64,000 bases of DNA from JAGCJX01 sp045638645. Its GTDB lineage: Bacteria; Bacteroidota; Bacteroidia; Bacteroidales; UBA932. The notes below the pieces were generated by a model. That model did not search any database, was not told where the DNA came from, and worked only from the letters and a program-made list of their open reading frames with translations. The translations under genes and the position numbers were made by a program. The stretch's first letter is position 1. Every line of letters starts with the position of its first letter. Below, piece by piece: positions 40,154-48,799 of the stretch. The stretch spans positions 167,028 through 231,027 of the forward strand of contig JAZUBU010000015.1 of assembly GCA_045638645.1 (NCBI GenBank). The letters are read 5' to 3'.

Positions 40154-42679
40154 ATGGAAAACGAGGAAGTTAAAGACGTTAACGGCAAAATTATCCAAAT
40201 CAACATTGAGAATGAGATGAAATCAGCCTACATCGATTACGCGATGTCGGTGATTGTGGCTCGTGCTTTGCCCGATGTGCGTGACGGCTTAAAACCGGTG
40301 CACCGTCGTGTTTTGTACGGCATGTCTGAGTTGGGATTGGCTGCTAACAAACCTTTCAAGAAATCCGCCCGTATCGTCGGTGAGGTAATGGGTAAATACC
40401 ACCCGCACGGGGATAGCAGTATTTATGAAACCATGGTCCGCATGGCTCAGTACTGGAGTTTGCGATACATGTTGGTGGAAGGCCAAGGTAACTTTGGTTC
40501 CATTGACGGTGACTCTCCGGCAGCGATGCGTTATACCGAGGCTCGTTTCCGTCGTCTGGCGGAAGATTCTTTGGCGGATTTGGACAAGAATACCGTTGAT
40601 TTCAAGATGAACTTTGACGATACCCTGAAAGAACCGACTGTTTTGCCGGCAAAGGCTCCGCTTTTGCTGCTGAACGGTGCTTCGGGTATTGCAGTCGGTA
40701 TGGCGACCAACATGGCTCCGCACAACCTGACCGAAGTTTGTGATGCAATCAGTGCCTATATTGATAACAACGAGATTACAGTGGATGAGTTGATGCAGCA
40801 CATCAAAGGACCGGACTTTCCGACCGGGGGGATCATCCAAGGTCTGCAAGGCGTGCGCGAAGCGTTTGAAACCGGTCGCGGCCGTATTGTGGTGCGTTCC
40901 AAGACCGATCTGGAAGTGTCTTCGAGCGGACGCGAGACCATTGTCGTTTCGGAAATTCCCTACATGGTCAACAAGGCGGAACTGATTGAGAAGATCGCAG
41001 AACTGGTTGAAAGCAAAAAGATTGACGGAATATCCTACATCAACGATGAGACCGACCGCAACGGTATGCGTATCGTGATCAAACTGAAGATGGGTGCCGT
41101 TGCCAACGTGGTGTTGAACACGTTGTTCAAATACACCCAATTGCAAAGCAGTTTCTCGGTGAATAACATCGCTTTGGTGGATGGTCGTCCCCAACTGTTG
41201 AATTTGAAGCAGTTGATCAAGCATTTTGTGGATCACCGTCACCAAGTTGTTATCCGTCGTGCCCGTTTTGAACTGGAACAGGCCGAAAAACGTGCCCACA
41301 TTCTGGAAGGTCTGTTGAAGGCCCTGGATGTGATTGACGAGGTCATTGCTACCATCCGTCAGTCCCGTACGCCCCAAGAGGCCCGCGAGAATTTGATGGA
41401 ACGTTTCGGCTTCTCCGAAATTCAGGCTACGGCCATTGGAGAAATGCGTTTGCGTCAGCTGACCGGTCTGGAACGTGAAAAACTGCAGGCTGAATACGAC
41501 GAGCTGATGCGTCTGATTGCGGAATTGAATGCCTTCCTGGCCAGCTTTGATCTGCAAATGGCCAAGATCAAGGAAGAATTGCAGGAGTTGAAAGACGCTT
41601 ACGGAGACGAACGCCGTACGGCCATCGAATTGTCGGCCGATGATTTCAATCCCGAAGATTTCTACCCGAACGAGGACGTGGTCATCACCATTTCCCACTT
41701 GGGATACATCAAACGTACGCCGTTGACCGAGTATCGTCTTCAAAACAGGGGAGGTGTCGGTTCCAAAGGAAGTACTACCCGGGAAGAGGATTTCATCGAG
41801 CATATTTATGTGGCCAACATGCACAGCACGATGCTCTTCTTTACCCAAAAAGGCAAATGCTTCTGGCTCAAAGTCTATGAGATTCCCGAAGGCACGAAGA
41901 CTTCCAAAGGCCGTGCCATCCAGAATGTCATCAACATCGAGCCTGATGACAAGGTTTGTGCGTACATCAATGTGCCGAATTTGTCAGACGAAGACTATAT
42001 CAACAACCATTATATCATCTTGGCAACCCAACGGGGTACGGTCAAGAAGACTTCGTTGGAAGCCTACTCCCGTCCGCGCGTGAATGGGGTAAATGCCATC
42101 ACCGTCCGCGAAGACGATCTTTTGTTGGATGCGGTGTTGACGGATGGAGACAGCGAATTGTTGTTGGCCGGTCGTCAAGGTAAGTGTGTCCGCTTCCACG
42201 AGTCCAATGTCCGTCCCATCGGCCGTACCGGTACCGGTGTGCGTGGTATCAGCATTGAAGATGATGATGAAGTGATTGGTATGGTTTGTGTACCCAGATC
42301 ACAAGCGGACAACCGGACCATCCTCGTTGTGAGTGAAAACGGTTTCGGAAAACGTTCGGAATTGGAAGACTACCGGATTACCAACCGGGGCGGTAAGGGT
42401 GTGAAAACGCTGAACATTACCGACCGTACCGGATCGCTGATCGCCTTGAAGGACGTGACCGATGACAATGATTTGATGATCATCAACCGTTCGGGCATTA
42501 CGATTCGGGTGGCTGTTTCCGATCTGCGTGTGGCCGGACGTGCAACGCAAGGAGTCCGTCTGATCAACTTGCGTGAAGGCGACAGCATTGCAGCGGTATG
42601 TCGGGTCAACAAGAGTGAGGAGAAAGAGGCTGCCGGTGTGGAAAATCCCGCCGCAGCAGAAACCTTGGTAGAAGAATAA
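40154..42679 (+). CDS. gyrA: DNA gyrase subunit A
   Basis: 841-residue breakage-reunion subunit of gyrase; with GyrB it introduces negative supercoils. Catalytic Tyr127 in AAMRYTEARF, PVHRRVLYGM, the KYHPHGDSSIYETMVRMAQ region and the C-terminal six-bladed pinwheel with GyrA-box-like QNRGGVGSKG (near 530) are all present. The resistance-determining positions equal to E. coli Ser83 and Asp87 are Ser88 and Glu92, the sensitive state at the first one. The TPR gene follows after 42 bp; this clpC/gyrA/TPR order is familiar from Bacteroides. Confidence 0.97.
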   Translation: MENEEVKDVNGKIIQINIENEMKSAYIDYAMSVIVARALPDVRDGLKPVHRRVLYGMSELGLAANKPFKKSARIVGEVMGKYHPHGDSSIYETMVRMAQYWSLRYMLVEGQGNFGSIDGDSPAAMRYTEARFRRLAEDSLADLDKNTVDFKMNFDDTLKEPTVLPAKAPLLLLNGASGIAVGMATNMAPHNLTEVCDAISAYIDNNEITVDELMQHIKGPDFPTGGIIQGLQGVREAFETGRGRIVVRSKTDLEVSSSGRETIVVSEIPYMVNKAELIEKIAELVESKKIDGISYINDETDRNGMRIVIKLKMGAVANVVLNTLFKYTQLQSSFSVNNIALVDGRPQLLNLKQLIKHFVDHRHQVVIRRARFELEQAEKRAHILEGLLKALDVIDEVIATIRQSRTPQEARENLMERFGFSEIQATAIGEMRLRQLTGLEREKLQAEYDELMRLIAELNAFLASFDLQMAKIKEELQELKDAYGDERRTAIELSADDFNPEDFYPNEDVVITISHLGYIKRTPLTEYRLQNRGGVGSKGSTTREEDFIEHIYVANMHSTMLFFTQKGKCFWLKVYEIPEGTKTSKGRAIQNVINIEPDDKVCAYINVPNLSDEDYINNHYIILATQRGTVKKTSLEAYSRPRVNGVNAITVREDDLLLDAVLTDGDSELLLAGRQGKCVRFHESNVRPIGRTGTGVRGISIEDDDEVIGMVCVPRSQADNRTILVVSENGFGKRSELEDYRITNRGGKGVKTLNITDRTGSLIALKDVTDDNDLMIINRSGITIRVAVSDLRVAGRATQGVRLINLREGDSIAAVCRVNKSEEKEAAGVENPAAAETLVEE

Positions 42680-42721
42680 GGTAAACCAATATTTATTAAT
42701 TAACAATCAATTTTCAAGATT

Positions 42722-44056
42722 ATGAAAAGAGTATTATTCTTGATGTTCGCATTGGCAGTGAGCGTGGTGTCTTTTGCCCAATCACATGAAAAACTTGCCA
42801 AGAAATTGAACAGTGCAATCGAAACATCAAACAATCCGAAAAAAGCAACCAAGTATGCAACCTGGTTCAACTTGGGTGAAGCTTATGTAAATGCATTCCG
42901 TGCACCCTCTAAGGATGTATGGCCGGGTATGCCGATGGATCAAGTGAAAATGATCTGGGGTAGCCAACGCGTTATCAGCAACGAGCAACGTGAAGTACAA
43001 GGTGTTCCGTTCTTCGTTGATATTTATGAAGACAAAGAAGCATACTACAACCAAGCCGGTGTGTTGGAAATGGTCGTTGTGACCAAACCCGTGGCGGAAG
43101 GTGATTTGCTTCAATTGGCCTTCGAGGCTTACATGAAGGCGTATGAATTGGATACCAAAGGTTCCAAACGTGAAGACTTGGCTGAAGCTGCTCAAAAACT
43201 GAAAGACGATGCCATGAACGATGCGGTTACCGCTTACATGTTGGGTAACTTCTCAGATGCTTCTGAAAAATTTGAAAAGACAGCCATCATCGGCGAAAGC
43301 CCGCTGTTGAATGCCGTGGATGCCATGGCCATTTACAATGCCGCTTTGACGGCTCAATTCGCTGGTGAATTGGAACGTGCCATCCGCCTCTTCGACCGTT
43401 GCATCGAATTGGGTAACGTACAAGAAGGTGCGATCTATGCGAACCAAGCTGAAATCTTGAAACAATTGAACCGTGTTGATGAAGCAAAAGCTTTGTTGAA
43501 CAAAGGTTTCCAAGAATACCCGGGTAACCAATCCATCCTCGTTTCTTTGATCAACCTCTACATCGACAGCAACGATGACCCGAACAAGATTCTGGAACTG
43601 ATCCGTGCTGCTCAAGCAAACGAGCCGGAAAACGCATCTTTGTACTATGCAGAAGGTAACGTTTACCTGAACATGAAAGACTACCAAAATGCCATTGCTT
43701 GCTACAACAAGTCTTTCGAAGTGGATCCCACTTACCTCTTCGGTATCTACTCTGTAGGTAATACTTACTTTGAAATGGCAATTGATGCCCAAAACCGCAT
43801 GGATGCTTTGGATTTCTCTGACGTAAAAGGTTACGAAGCTGTCAGCCAAGAATTCGAGTCATACTTGCAACAAGCGATCAAACCTTTTGAAACAGCGTTC
43901 TCTTTGGCAACTACTTTGGATTTCCAATATCCGATCGCTGACGGTTTGAAACAAATTTACTTCCGTTTCCGTGATAAAGGCGAAGAATACGCTGCCGGTT
44001 ACGAAAAATACAACAAATTCTTGCAAGACAACCAAGCTGCTTTTGAAGCACTGTAG
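42722..44056 (+). CDS. Exported TPR-repeat protein
   Basis: 444 residues with signal peptide MKRVLFLMFALAVSVVSFAQ, so periplasmic. Tetratricopeptide repeats are visible from about residue 130: AFEAYMKAYELD, AYMLGNFSDASEKFEKT, YNAALTAQFAGELERAIRLFDRCIELG, AEILKQLNRVDEAKALLNKGFQEYP, YYAEGNVYLNMKDYQNAIACYNKSFEVDP. An N-terminal non-TPR part of about 110 residues has no known domain. Codon choice is that of a highly expressed gene (CAA, GAA, AAA, GGT). Role unknown, probably a protein-binding scaffold in the envelope. Confidence 0.88.
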   Translation: MKRVLFLMFALAVSVVSFAQSHEKLAKKLNSAIETSNNPKKATKYATWFNLGEAYVNAFRAPSKDVWPGMPMDQVKMIWGSQRVISNEQREVQGVPFFVDIYEDKEAYYNQAGVLEMVVVTKPVAEGDLLQLAFEAYMKAYELDTKGSKREDLAEAAQKLKDDAMNDAVTAYMLGNFSDASEKFEKTAIIGESPLLNAVDAMAIYNAALTAQFAGELERAIRLFDRCIELGNVQEGAIYANQAEILKQLNRVDEAKALLNKGFQEYPGNQSILVSLINLYIDSNDDPNKILELIRAAQANEPENASLYYAEGNVYLNMKDYQNAIACYNKSFEVDPTYLFGIYSVGNTYFEMAIDAQNRMDALDFSDVKGYEAVSQEFESYLQQAIKPFETAFSLATTLDFQYPIADGLKQIYFRFRDKGEEYAAGYEKYNKFLQDNQAAFEAL

Positions 44057-44078
44057 TCTGCTGGTTTGGATTCCATCA

Positions 44079-44118
44079 GAGAGGCTGACCCAATGAAAAA
44101 AGGGTTGGCCTCTTTTTA
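44079..44118 (+). terminator. Terminator after the TPR gene
   Basis: AGAGGCTGACCC (44079-44090) pairs with GGGTTGGCCTCT (44102-44113) with a mismatch, loop AATGAAAAAA region, then TTTTTAT. Confidence 0.8.
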
Positions 44119-44205
44119 TAGGGTAATCTGTCGGACAGCAGGGAATATTGATTTCTTTATGAAAACGATTATCCTTGTGCGTTTCTTGATTTATCAAAGC
44201 ATTTT

Positions 44206-44553
44206 ATGGTTATGGATATGAGCCGAATACGTTTTACAGTACTGTTGATGACGTTCTTCTTTTCTGTCGTCTTGATGGGTCAAACTCCGGCAGGTTCAGA
44301 CGGCCGGGAGCGGGTGCTTCAATTTGCAGAACACTTTGAAGAGGTGGAGGGCGTTGATGCCATGGTGTGTGTCAAGGGCAGTGGCTTGGGTAGGATCAAG
44401 ATGATGCTCAGGGGCAAAGTGGATAAAGAATTCATCGCCGGTGTTGAGATGGTGGTGATCCTCGATTATACCAACGCATCCAAGGACGTGGTCGCTGCTG
44501 TTCAATGCAGGATTGGTCTTGACGGACATTGCAAAAGATTCGGCCTATTTTGA
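44206..44553 (+). CDS. N-terminal part of a frameshifted exported protein
   Basis: 115 codons. Signal peptide MSRIRFTVLLMTFFFSVVLMGQ, then about 70 residues (RVLQFAEHFEEVEGVDAMVCVKG, GVEMVVILDYTNASKDVVAAV) that resemble the first half of DUF4252 proteins. After VVAAVQ the frame turns into CRIGLDGHCKRFGLF and stops. The next frame, overlapping by 41 bp, carries on with sequence expected of the second half. Read as one gene, a single extra base around 44500-44512 breaks it. It may be a pseudogene or a sequencing error. Confidence 0.5.
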   Translation: MVMDMSRIRFTVLLMTFFFSVVLMGQTPAGSDGRERVLQFAEHFEEVEGVDAMVCVKGSGLGRIKMMLRGKVDKEFIAGVEMVVILDYTNASKDVVAAVQCRIGLDGHCKRFGLF

Positions 44554-45220
44554 ACAATTGATGGATGGCCCTCGTCAAGAAATCCGGCTCATTCTTCCAG
44601 AGAACTACCTCGAAAGGGATCGGTACAATGCAACGTATATTGAGTTGTTGGATGTGCTGGGCCGGGACGAAAATTCTGGCAACGACACCCTGTTTGTAAG
44701 CGTACCCTCTCAACTGATTGCGGACGGACTCTTGTTTAAGCAAGGTGAAAACTATAAATTCAAGGTAGATAGTCGGGATGAGCAGGGAGTAAAAGAGATG
44801 AGCATGATTCTCTCGAAAATGTGGACGACGTTTACCTCCTTTGTTTTCAAGAATTTCCTGTTGTTTGTCTTGTTCACGACCCCGTTTCTGGTCTTTGCCC
44901 TTCACCTTGTTTTGCGCCGTCGTAAGGGGCAGTATCCGCGAGGGCACTCGTTTGCCTTTTCGCTCTACTACCTGGCCTTTTGGGAAATCTTGTTCCTGTT
45001 TCTGTACATTATCGGCTTCTTTGTGGATTATCCTGATATCACAATGGTGGTCTCCTTGTACCTGGCAGCCGCCATTCGCGAAGCATATGCCGTCAAGTCC
45101 TGGTTTCGCTCGATGATGGCGGCCTTGGTGGTCAATACGATTTACATCGTTTGCTGTCTGGCCGTGATGTTCTTGATTGTCCTCATTCTCCTATGCTACT
45201 ATATTGCAGAAATTGTATAA
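44513..45220 (+). CDS. C-terminal part of the frameshifted gene: four-span membrane protein
   Basis: 235 codons beginning at a TTG with no good start signal, which itself suggests a fragment. Residues 1-90 (DSAYFEQLMDGPRQEIRLILPENYL, TLFVSVPSQLIADGLLFK) read as the end of the exported domain begun at 44206. From residue 105 there are four or five membrane spans, with FALHLVLRRRKGQYPRGHSFAFSLYYLAFWEILFLF and a C-terminal hydrophobic span, a layout similar to DUF3667-type membrane proteins. Taken together with the upstream frame it would be a protein of about 335 residues. Function unknown. Confidence 0.5.
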   Translation: MVLTDIAKDSAYFEQLMDGPRQEIRLILPENYLERDRYNATYIELLDVLGRDENSGNDTLFVSVPSQLIADGLLFKQGENYKFKVDSRDEQGVKEMSMILSKMWTTFTSFVFKNFLLFVLFTTPFLVFALHLVLRRRKGQYPRGHSFAFSLYYLAFWEILFLFLYIIGFFVDYPDITMVVSLYLAAAIREAYAVKSWFRSMMAALVVNTIYIVCCLAVMFLIVLILLCYYIAEIV

Positions 45221-45233
45221 ACCGTACAGTATA

Positions 45234-45276
45234 AAAAACGAAGGCGACTAATAATGATTTAGTCGCCTTCGTTTTT
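45234..45276. terminator. Bidirectional terminator
   Basis: Perfect 16-bp stem AAAAACGAAGGCGACT (45234-45249) with AGTCGCCTTCGTTTTT (45261-45276), loop of 11, between convergent genes. Confidence 0.9.
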
Positions 45277-45297
45277 CTGATCTGGAGTATGTGCAAA

Positions 45298-46608
45298 TTA
45301 TTTGCAGATCATGATGTCCAGGATGACTGCATCGGTGTTTTCCATCCCCTTGCTGCCGATGTGGCCGAGGTTGCGGATGGTGTCTTCGATGTCCCGGTAA
45401 ATGATGCCGTCGCTTTCCGAGATGCAGATGTTTTCCAGAGCCAGTACCGCAGATTGGACCGCTGAAGAAACACCGGAACCGACTTTCAAGGCACATCCTT
45501 CTTTGGCTCCGTCGCAAAGCATGCCGGTGATGTTGCCGATCATGTTCTTGATGGCGTAGCAAGCCTGTTCGAAGTTTCCGCCTTTCAGACGCACGATGCC
45601 GCAAGCCGCTCCTGTAGAAGCGATGACGCAACCGCAGAGTGCGGACAATTTGCCCAGGTAACCTTTGATATGAATGGCTGTCAGGTGGGCCAGGATGAGG
45701 GCGCGGGCCAAGGCTTCACGATCCGCTCCTACTTTTTGAGCGGTAGCCACAACGGGCATGGTTACGGTGATGCCCTGATTGCCGCTGCCGGAGTTGGACA
45801 TGGCCGGAAGCGTGCATCCTGCCATGCGGGCATCGGAAGCCGCTGCGGTCAGTGCCATGGCATAAACCATGAGGCCGTCGCCGAAGGTGCCGGAGTGCAG
45901 GTTGTCCATCAAGGTTTTGCCGACACGGAGTCCGTATCCGTTCAGGCCTTCCTGGGCCAACCGATGGTTCAATGCTTCGGCTTCCAGAATGAACTCGATT
46001 TCATCCATGCGGGCCTCTTGGGCAAAGTCCCAAATGGTTTGCATGTTCAGTTTGTAGTCAAGCGTTTCCTTTTCCTGCTTTACCGGCTGGTTATTCTCCG
46101 TATCGTTTTGGTTACGAAGATCCGTTAGTACGGTTTGGTCAAAAGCGGTGTAAACGATGGAGTCGTGGTTGTTCTGGATCAGGGTTTCTGCTTGATGTCC
46201 TTGTCCCTTAACGCGAGCTAGGATGTACAGTTTCAACGGCGTTTTAGCCAATTGGATACGTACTGCCTTATCTGCTACCATTTTCTTGGCAGTTTCTACC
46301 GCCTCAGGTGTCAGATCCTTCAATACTTCCAGACCGTATGCGGAGTTGCCGCAAGCCAGCGCCAGGGCGGCCGCAATGTGCAAACCGACCATACCCGTAC
46401 CGGGGATGCCGACGCCCATCCCGTTTTTCAAGATGTTTGCGCTGACTTCGACCTCGATGTTTTCGGGTTCTACTTGGTGTCTTCTAAGAATTTCGCAGGC
46501 TTTGGCGACTGCCAGGGATACTGCAATCGGTTCGGTGCAACCCAATGCAGGTTTTACTTCTTTTTTGATGAGTTCGAGGATTTCCTCTTTGCGTGCTTGT
46601 GATAGCAT
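45298..46608 (-). CDS. L-cysteine desulfidase (CyuA/UPF0597 family)
   Basis: 436 residues, cytosolic. Expected to break L-cysteine into pyruvate, ammonia and sulfide using an oxygen-sensitive [4Fe-4S] cluster. Cys24 in ALGCTEPIA and the C-terminal cysteines in GCVIASTGAACG and MLCDGAKEGC match the cluster ligands known for the archaeal desulfidase. Other family blocks are NILKNGMGVGIPGTG and MSNSGSGNQGITVTMPVV, shared with iron-sulfur serine dehydratases, so some serine activity is possible. It sits 15 bp downstream of the peptidase gene and may be cotranscribed, which would couple peptide use with cysteine breakdown. Confidence 0.9.
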   Translation of the reverse strand: MLSQARKEEILELIKKEVKPALGCTEPIAVSLAVAKACEILRRHQVEPENIEVEVSANILKNGMGVGIPGTGMVGLHIAAALALACGNSAYGLEVLKDLTPEAVETAKKMVADKAVRIQLAKTPLKLYILARVKGQGHQAETLIQNNHDSIVYTAFDQTVLTDLRNQNDTENNQPVKQEKETLDYKLNMQTIWDFAQEARMDEIEFILEAEALNHRLAQEGLNGYGLRVGKTLMDNLHSGTFGDGLMVYAMALTAAASDARMAGCTLPAMSNSGSGNQGITVTMPVVATAQKVGADREALARALILAHLTAIHIKGYLGKLSALCGCVIASTGAACGIVRLKGGNFEQACYAIKNMIGNITGMLCDGAKEGCALKVGSGVSSAVQSAVLALENICISESDGIIYRDIEDTIRNLGHIGSKGMENTDAVILDIMICK

Positions 46609-46623
46609 ATCGGTTTCAATTAT

Positions 46624-48705
46624 TTATTCAACAAAATCCATTTCTTCCAGCAGGTGGTCCGCATCGGCCACTTTGTCAATGATAAAGAGAACGTAACGGA
46701 TATCCAAAGAGATGTTCCGGCAAACGTCGGGGTCAAAGACAATGTCGCTCATCGTTCCTTCCCATACACGGTCAAAGTTCAATCCGATCAGGTGGCCTTC
46801 CGCATTGATGACCGGGCTGCCGGAGTTGCCACCGGAGGTGTGGTTGTCCGCGATGAAGCATACGGGGACACTACCATTTTCTTCCCAACGACCGTAGTCT
46901 TTGCTGGCGTAGACGTCGCGCAGGCGTTGGGGGATGTTGTAATCAAAGATGTTCGGATTGTCTTTTTCCATAATGCCGTCCAGTGTGGAGACTGGGCGGA
47001 AGTAAATTCCGTCAGCGGGCGAATAGCCTTGGATTTTTCCGTAGGCCACGCGCAAGGTAAGGTTGGCATCGGGATAGAAAGCCTTTTGGGGTTCGTATTC
47101 CATTTGTCCACGCATGTAGCTGCTGTACAAATCGCGGATTTCGCTTTGGATACGGCGGGTGACCGGGGCAATTTCTTCGTTGTACCAGGATTGGAATGCG
47201 ATGCCCATTTCCAGTGCCGGGTCAGAGCTCAGGTCGGTTTCGGGCGTGAGTCCGGCGAGGCGTTCCCGGTCAGCAAATATTGAGTTGGTAAAGAGGTGTC
47301 CCGCCCATGCTTCGATGGATCCGAACGCCTTGTACTGACTCTGATAGTAGGCCGGTTTGAAATTTTCCGGTACGGATTGGTGGTATTCTTTCATGATGGC
47401 GACAAAACAATCCTTGTCAATGGGCAGGTAATAGTCCTTGAAGAAGGATTCGATTTGGTCATCAAGACCTTCTGGCCGTTTGTTGAGCAGGTCCTGGCAG
47501 GTCTGGGCGAAGCGGATTACTTCTACGGTGCGCACCGTTTCGTTGTAATAGTCTGTGGCAAACGAGTACGGTTCCAGAATCTGGTAAAGCGAGTCCAGTT
47601 TGTTGACGATGTGAGCGTAGCGGGTGCCGCGAGCCCATTGCTGAAAGCGTTTTTCGTATGCTTTTTTGTTGGCAATGGTATTCATCTTGCGGATGCCTTT
47701 CATTTCGCCTTGCCATTTTTTCCAAGCATTGGCTACCCCGGCATTCTTGGAGGAGTATTGGATGCGGACGGCCTGATTGGCATCCATGTAACGTTTCTGG
47801 ATGTCCAGTCGCAGGGTCCGGAGCTTGATCTTGTGGGGATTGGAGATCTCGGCAATGTAATGCACTTCGTCGGAGTGGATGTACTCTCGGGTGCTGCCCG
47901 GGAAGCCATATACAAAGGTAAAGTCCCCTTCCTGTACCCCTTTTAATGAAATCTTGAAGTGGCGTTTGGGCTGGTAGGGTACGTTGTCAGCCGAGTACGG
48001 TGCCGGGTTGTTGTTGGCATCTGCGTAGATGCGGAAGATCGAGAAATCTCCGGTGTGGCGGGGCCACATCCAGTTGTCGGTATCACCACCAAATTTTCCG
48101 ATGGAGGAAGGAGGAGCACCCACCAGGCGAACATCGCTGAATTCCCGGTAAACAAACAGGAAGTATTGGTTGCCGTAGTACAAGGCCTCTACCGTGGCAC
48201 GGAGTCCGTTGCCTTCTGCCGTGGCGTCCGCAATCAGCTGTTTGGAGTTGCTGCGGATCATGGCGTCGCGGGTAGCATCATCCATTTCCGGAAGGATGCC
48301 GTTGAGGACCTGGTTGGTTACATCTTCCATGCGGTCCAGAAAGCTGACGCTCAGACCGGGATTGGGCAATTCTTCGTCCCGGGTCATTGCCCAAAAGCCA
48401 TCCCGCAGGTAGTCGTGTTCGACCGAACTGTGGTATTGGATTTGTCCATATCCGCAGTGGTGGTTGGTCAGAAGAAGGCCTTCGTCGGAAATCAATTCTC
48501 CGGTACAACCTCTGCCAAACAGTACGACAGCGTCCTTGAGGGAAGCCTGGTTGATGCTGTAGATATCGTTGGCATCCAATTTGAATCCTTTGGATTGCAT
48601 GTCTTGGATCCGTTGGGAAATCAGGGAAGGGAGCCACATTCCTTCATCGGCCATCAAGGGCAGAGATAGGAGTAGTGAGAAAAGGAAGCAAAGGCTTTTT
48701 TTCAT
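46624..48705 (-). CDS. S46 dipeptidyl peptidase, DPP11 type
   Basis: 693 residues from ATG 48705 with signal peptide MKKSLCFLFSLLLSLPLMA; periplasmic serine exopeptidase that removes dipeptides. The chymotrypsin-like triad is visible: His in LLTNHHCGYG, Asp in GGDTDNWMWPRHTGDFS, Ser in SGGNSGSP (codon at 46822-46824). The residue 18 positions after the Ser is Arg (codon 46768-46770), where Porphyromonas DPP11 has the Arg that gives Asp/Glu preference and DPP7 has Gly. A 19-codon upstream extension is rejected. -7 box TACTTTTG at 48751-48744. Confidence 0.93.
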   Translation of the reverse strand: MKKSLCFLFSLLLSLPLMADEGMWLPSLISQRIQDMQSKGFKLDANDIYSINQASLKDAVVLFGRGCTGELISDEGLLLTNHHCGYGQIQYHSSVEHDYLRDGFWAMTRDEELPNPGLSVSFLDRMEDVTNQVLNGILPEMDDATRDAMIRSNSKQLIADATAEGNGLRATVEALYYGNQYFLFVYREFSDVRLVGAPPSSIGKFGGDTDNWMWPRHTGDFSIFRIYADANNNPAPYSADNVPYQPKRHFKISLKGVQEGDFTFVYGFPGSTREYIHSDEVHYIAEISNPHKIKLRTLRLDIQKRYMDANQAVRIQYSSKNAGVANAWKKWQGEMKGIRKMNTIANKKAYEKRFQQWARGTRYAHIVNKLDSLYQILEPYSFATDYYNETVRTVEVIRFAQTCQDLLNKRPEGLDDQIESFFKDYYLPIDKDCFVAIMKEYHQSVPENFKPAYYQSQYKAFGSIEAWAGHLFTNSIFADRERLAGLTPETDLSSDPALEMGIAFQSWYNEEIAPVTRRIQSEIRDLYSSYMRGQMEYEPQKAFYPDANLTLRVAYGKIQGYSPADGIYFRPVSTLDGIMEKDNPNIFDYNIPQRLRDVYASKDYGRWEENGSVPVCFIADNHTSGGNSGSPVINAEGHLIGLNFDRVWEGTMSDIVFDPDVCRNISLDIRYVLFIIDKVADADHLLEEMDFVE

Positions 48706-48743
48706 GGAATTTCTAGTGTGTAGATAGCAGTTATTATATTCTA

Positions 48744-48751
48744 CAAAAGTA
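48744..48751 (-). promoter_or_regulatory. -7 element of the peptidase promoter
   Basis: TACTTTTG on the minus strand, start expected near 48738, leader about 33 nt. No clear -33. Confidence 0.4.
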
Positions 48752-48772
48752 GCATTTTTCAATTATAATCTC

Positions 48773-48780
48773 TAATTTTG
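48773..48780 (+). promoter_or_regulatory. -7 element of the AI-2E permease promoter
   Basis: TAATTTTG, 20 bp before the ATG at 48800; no clear -33. Back to back with the peptidase promoter. Confidence 0.4.
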
Positions 48781-48799
48781 GTTCTCAAATTAATTGCGT

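Noticed and set aside
40400..40440. Quinolone-resistance change in GyrA
   Set aside because: The position equal to E. coli Ser83 is Ser88, and Asp87 is matched by Glu92, a common natural state; no resistance change can be claimed.
40289..41848. Leftward open frame of 519 codons opposite gyrA
   Set aside because: Pure antisense of a certain gyrA; composition (many His, Gln, Phe) is that of a shadow frame.
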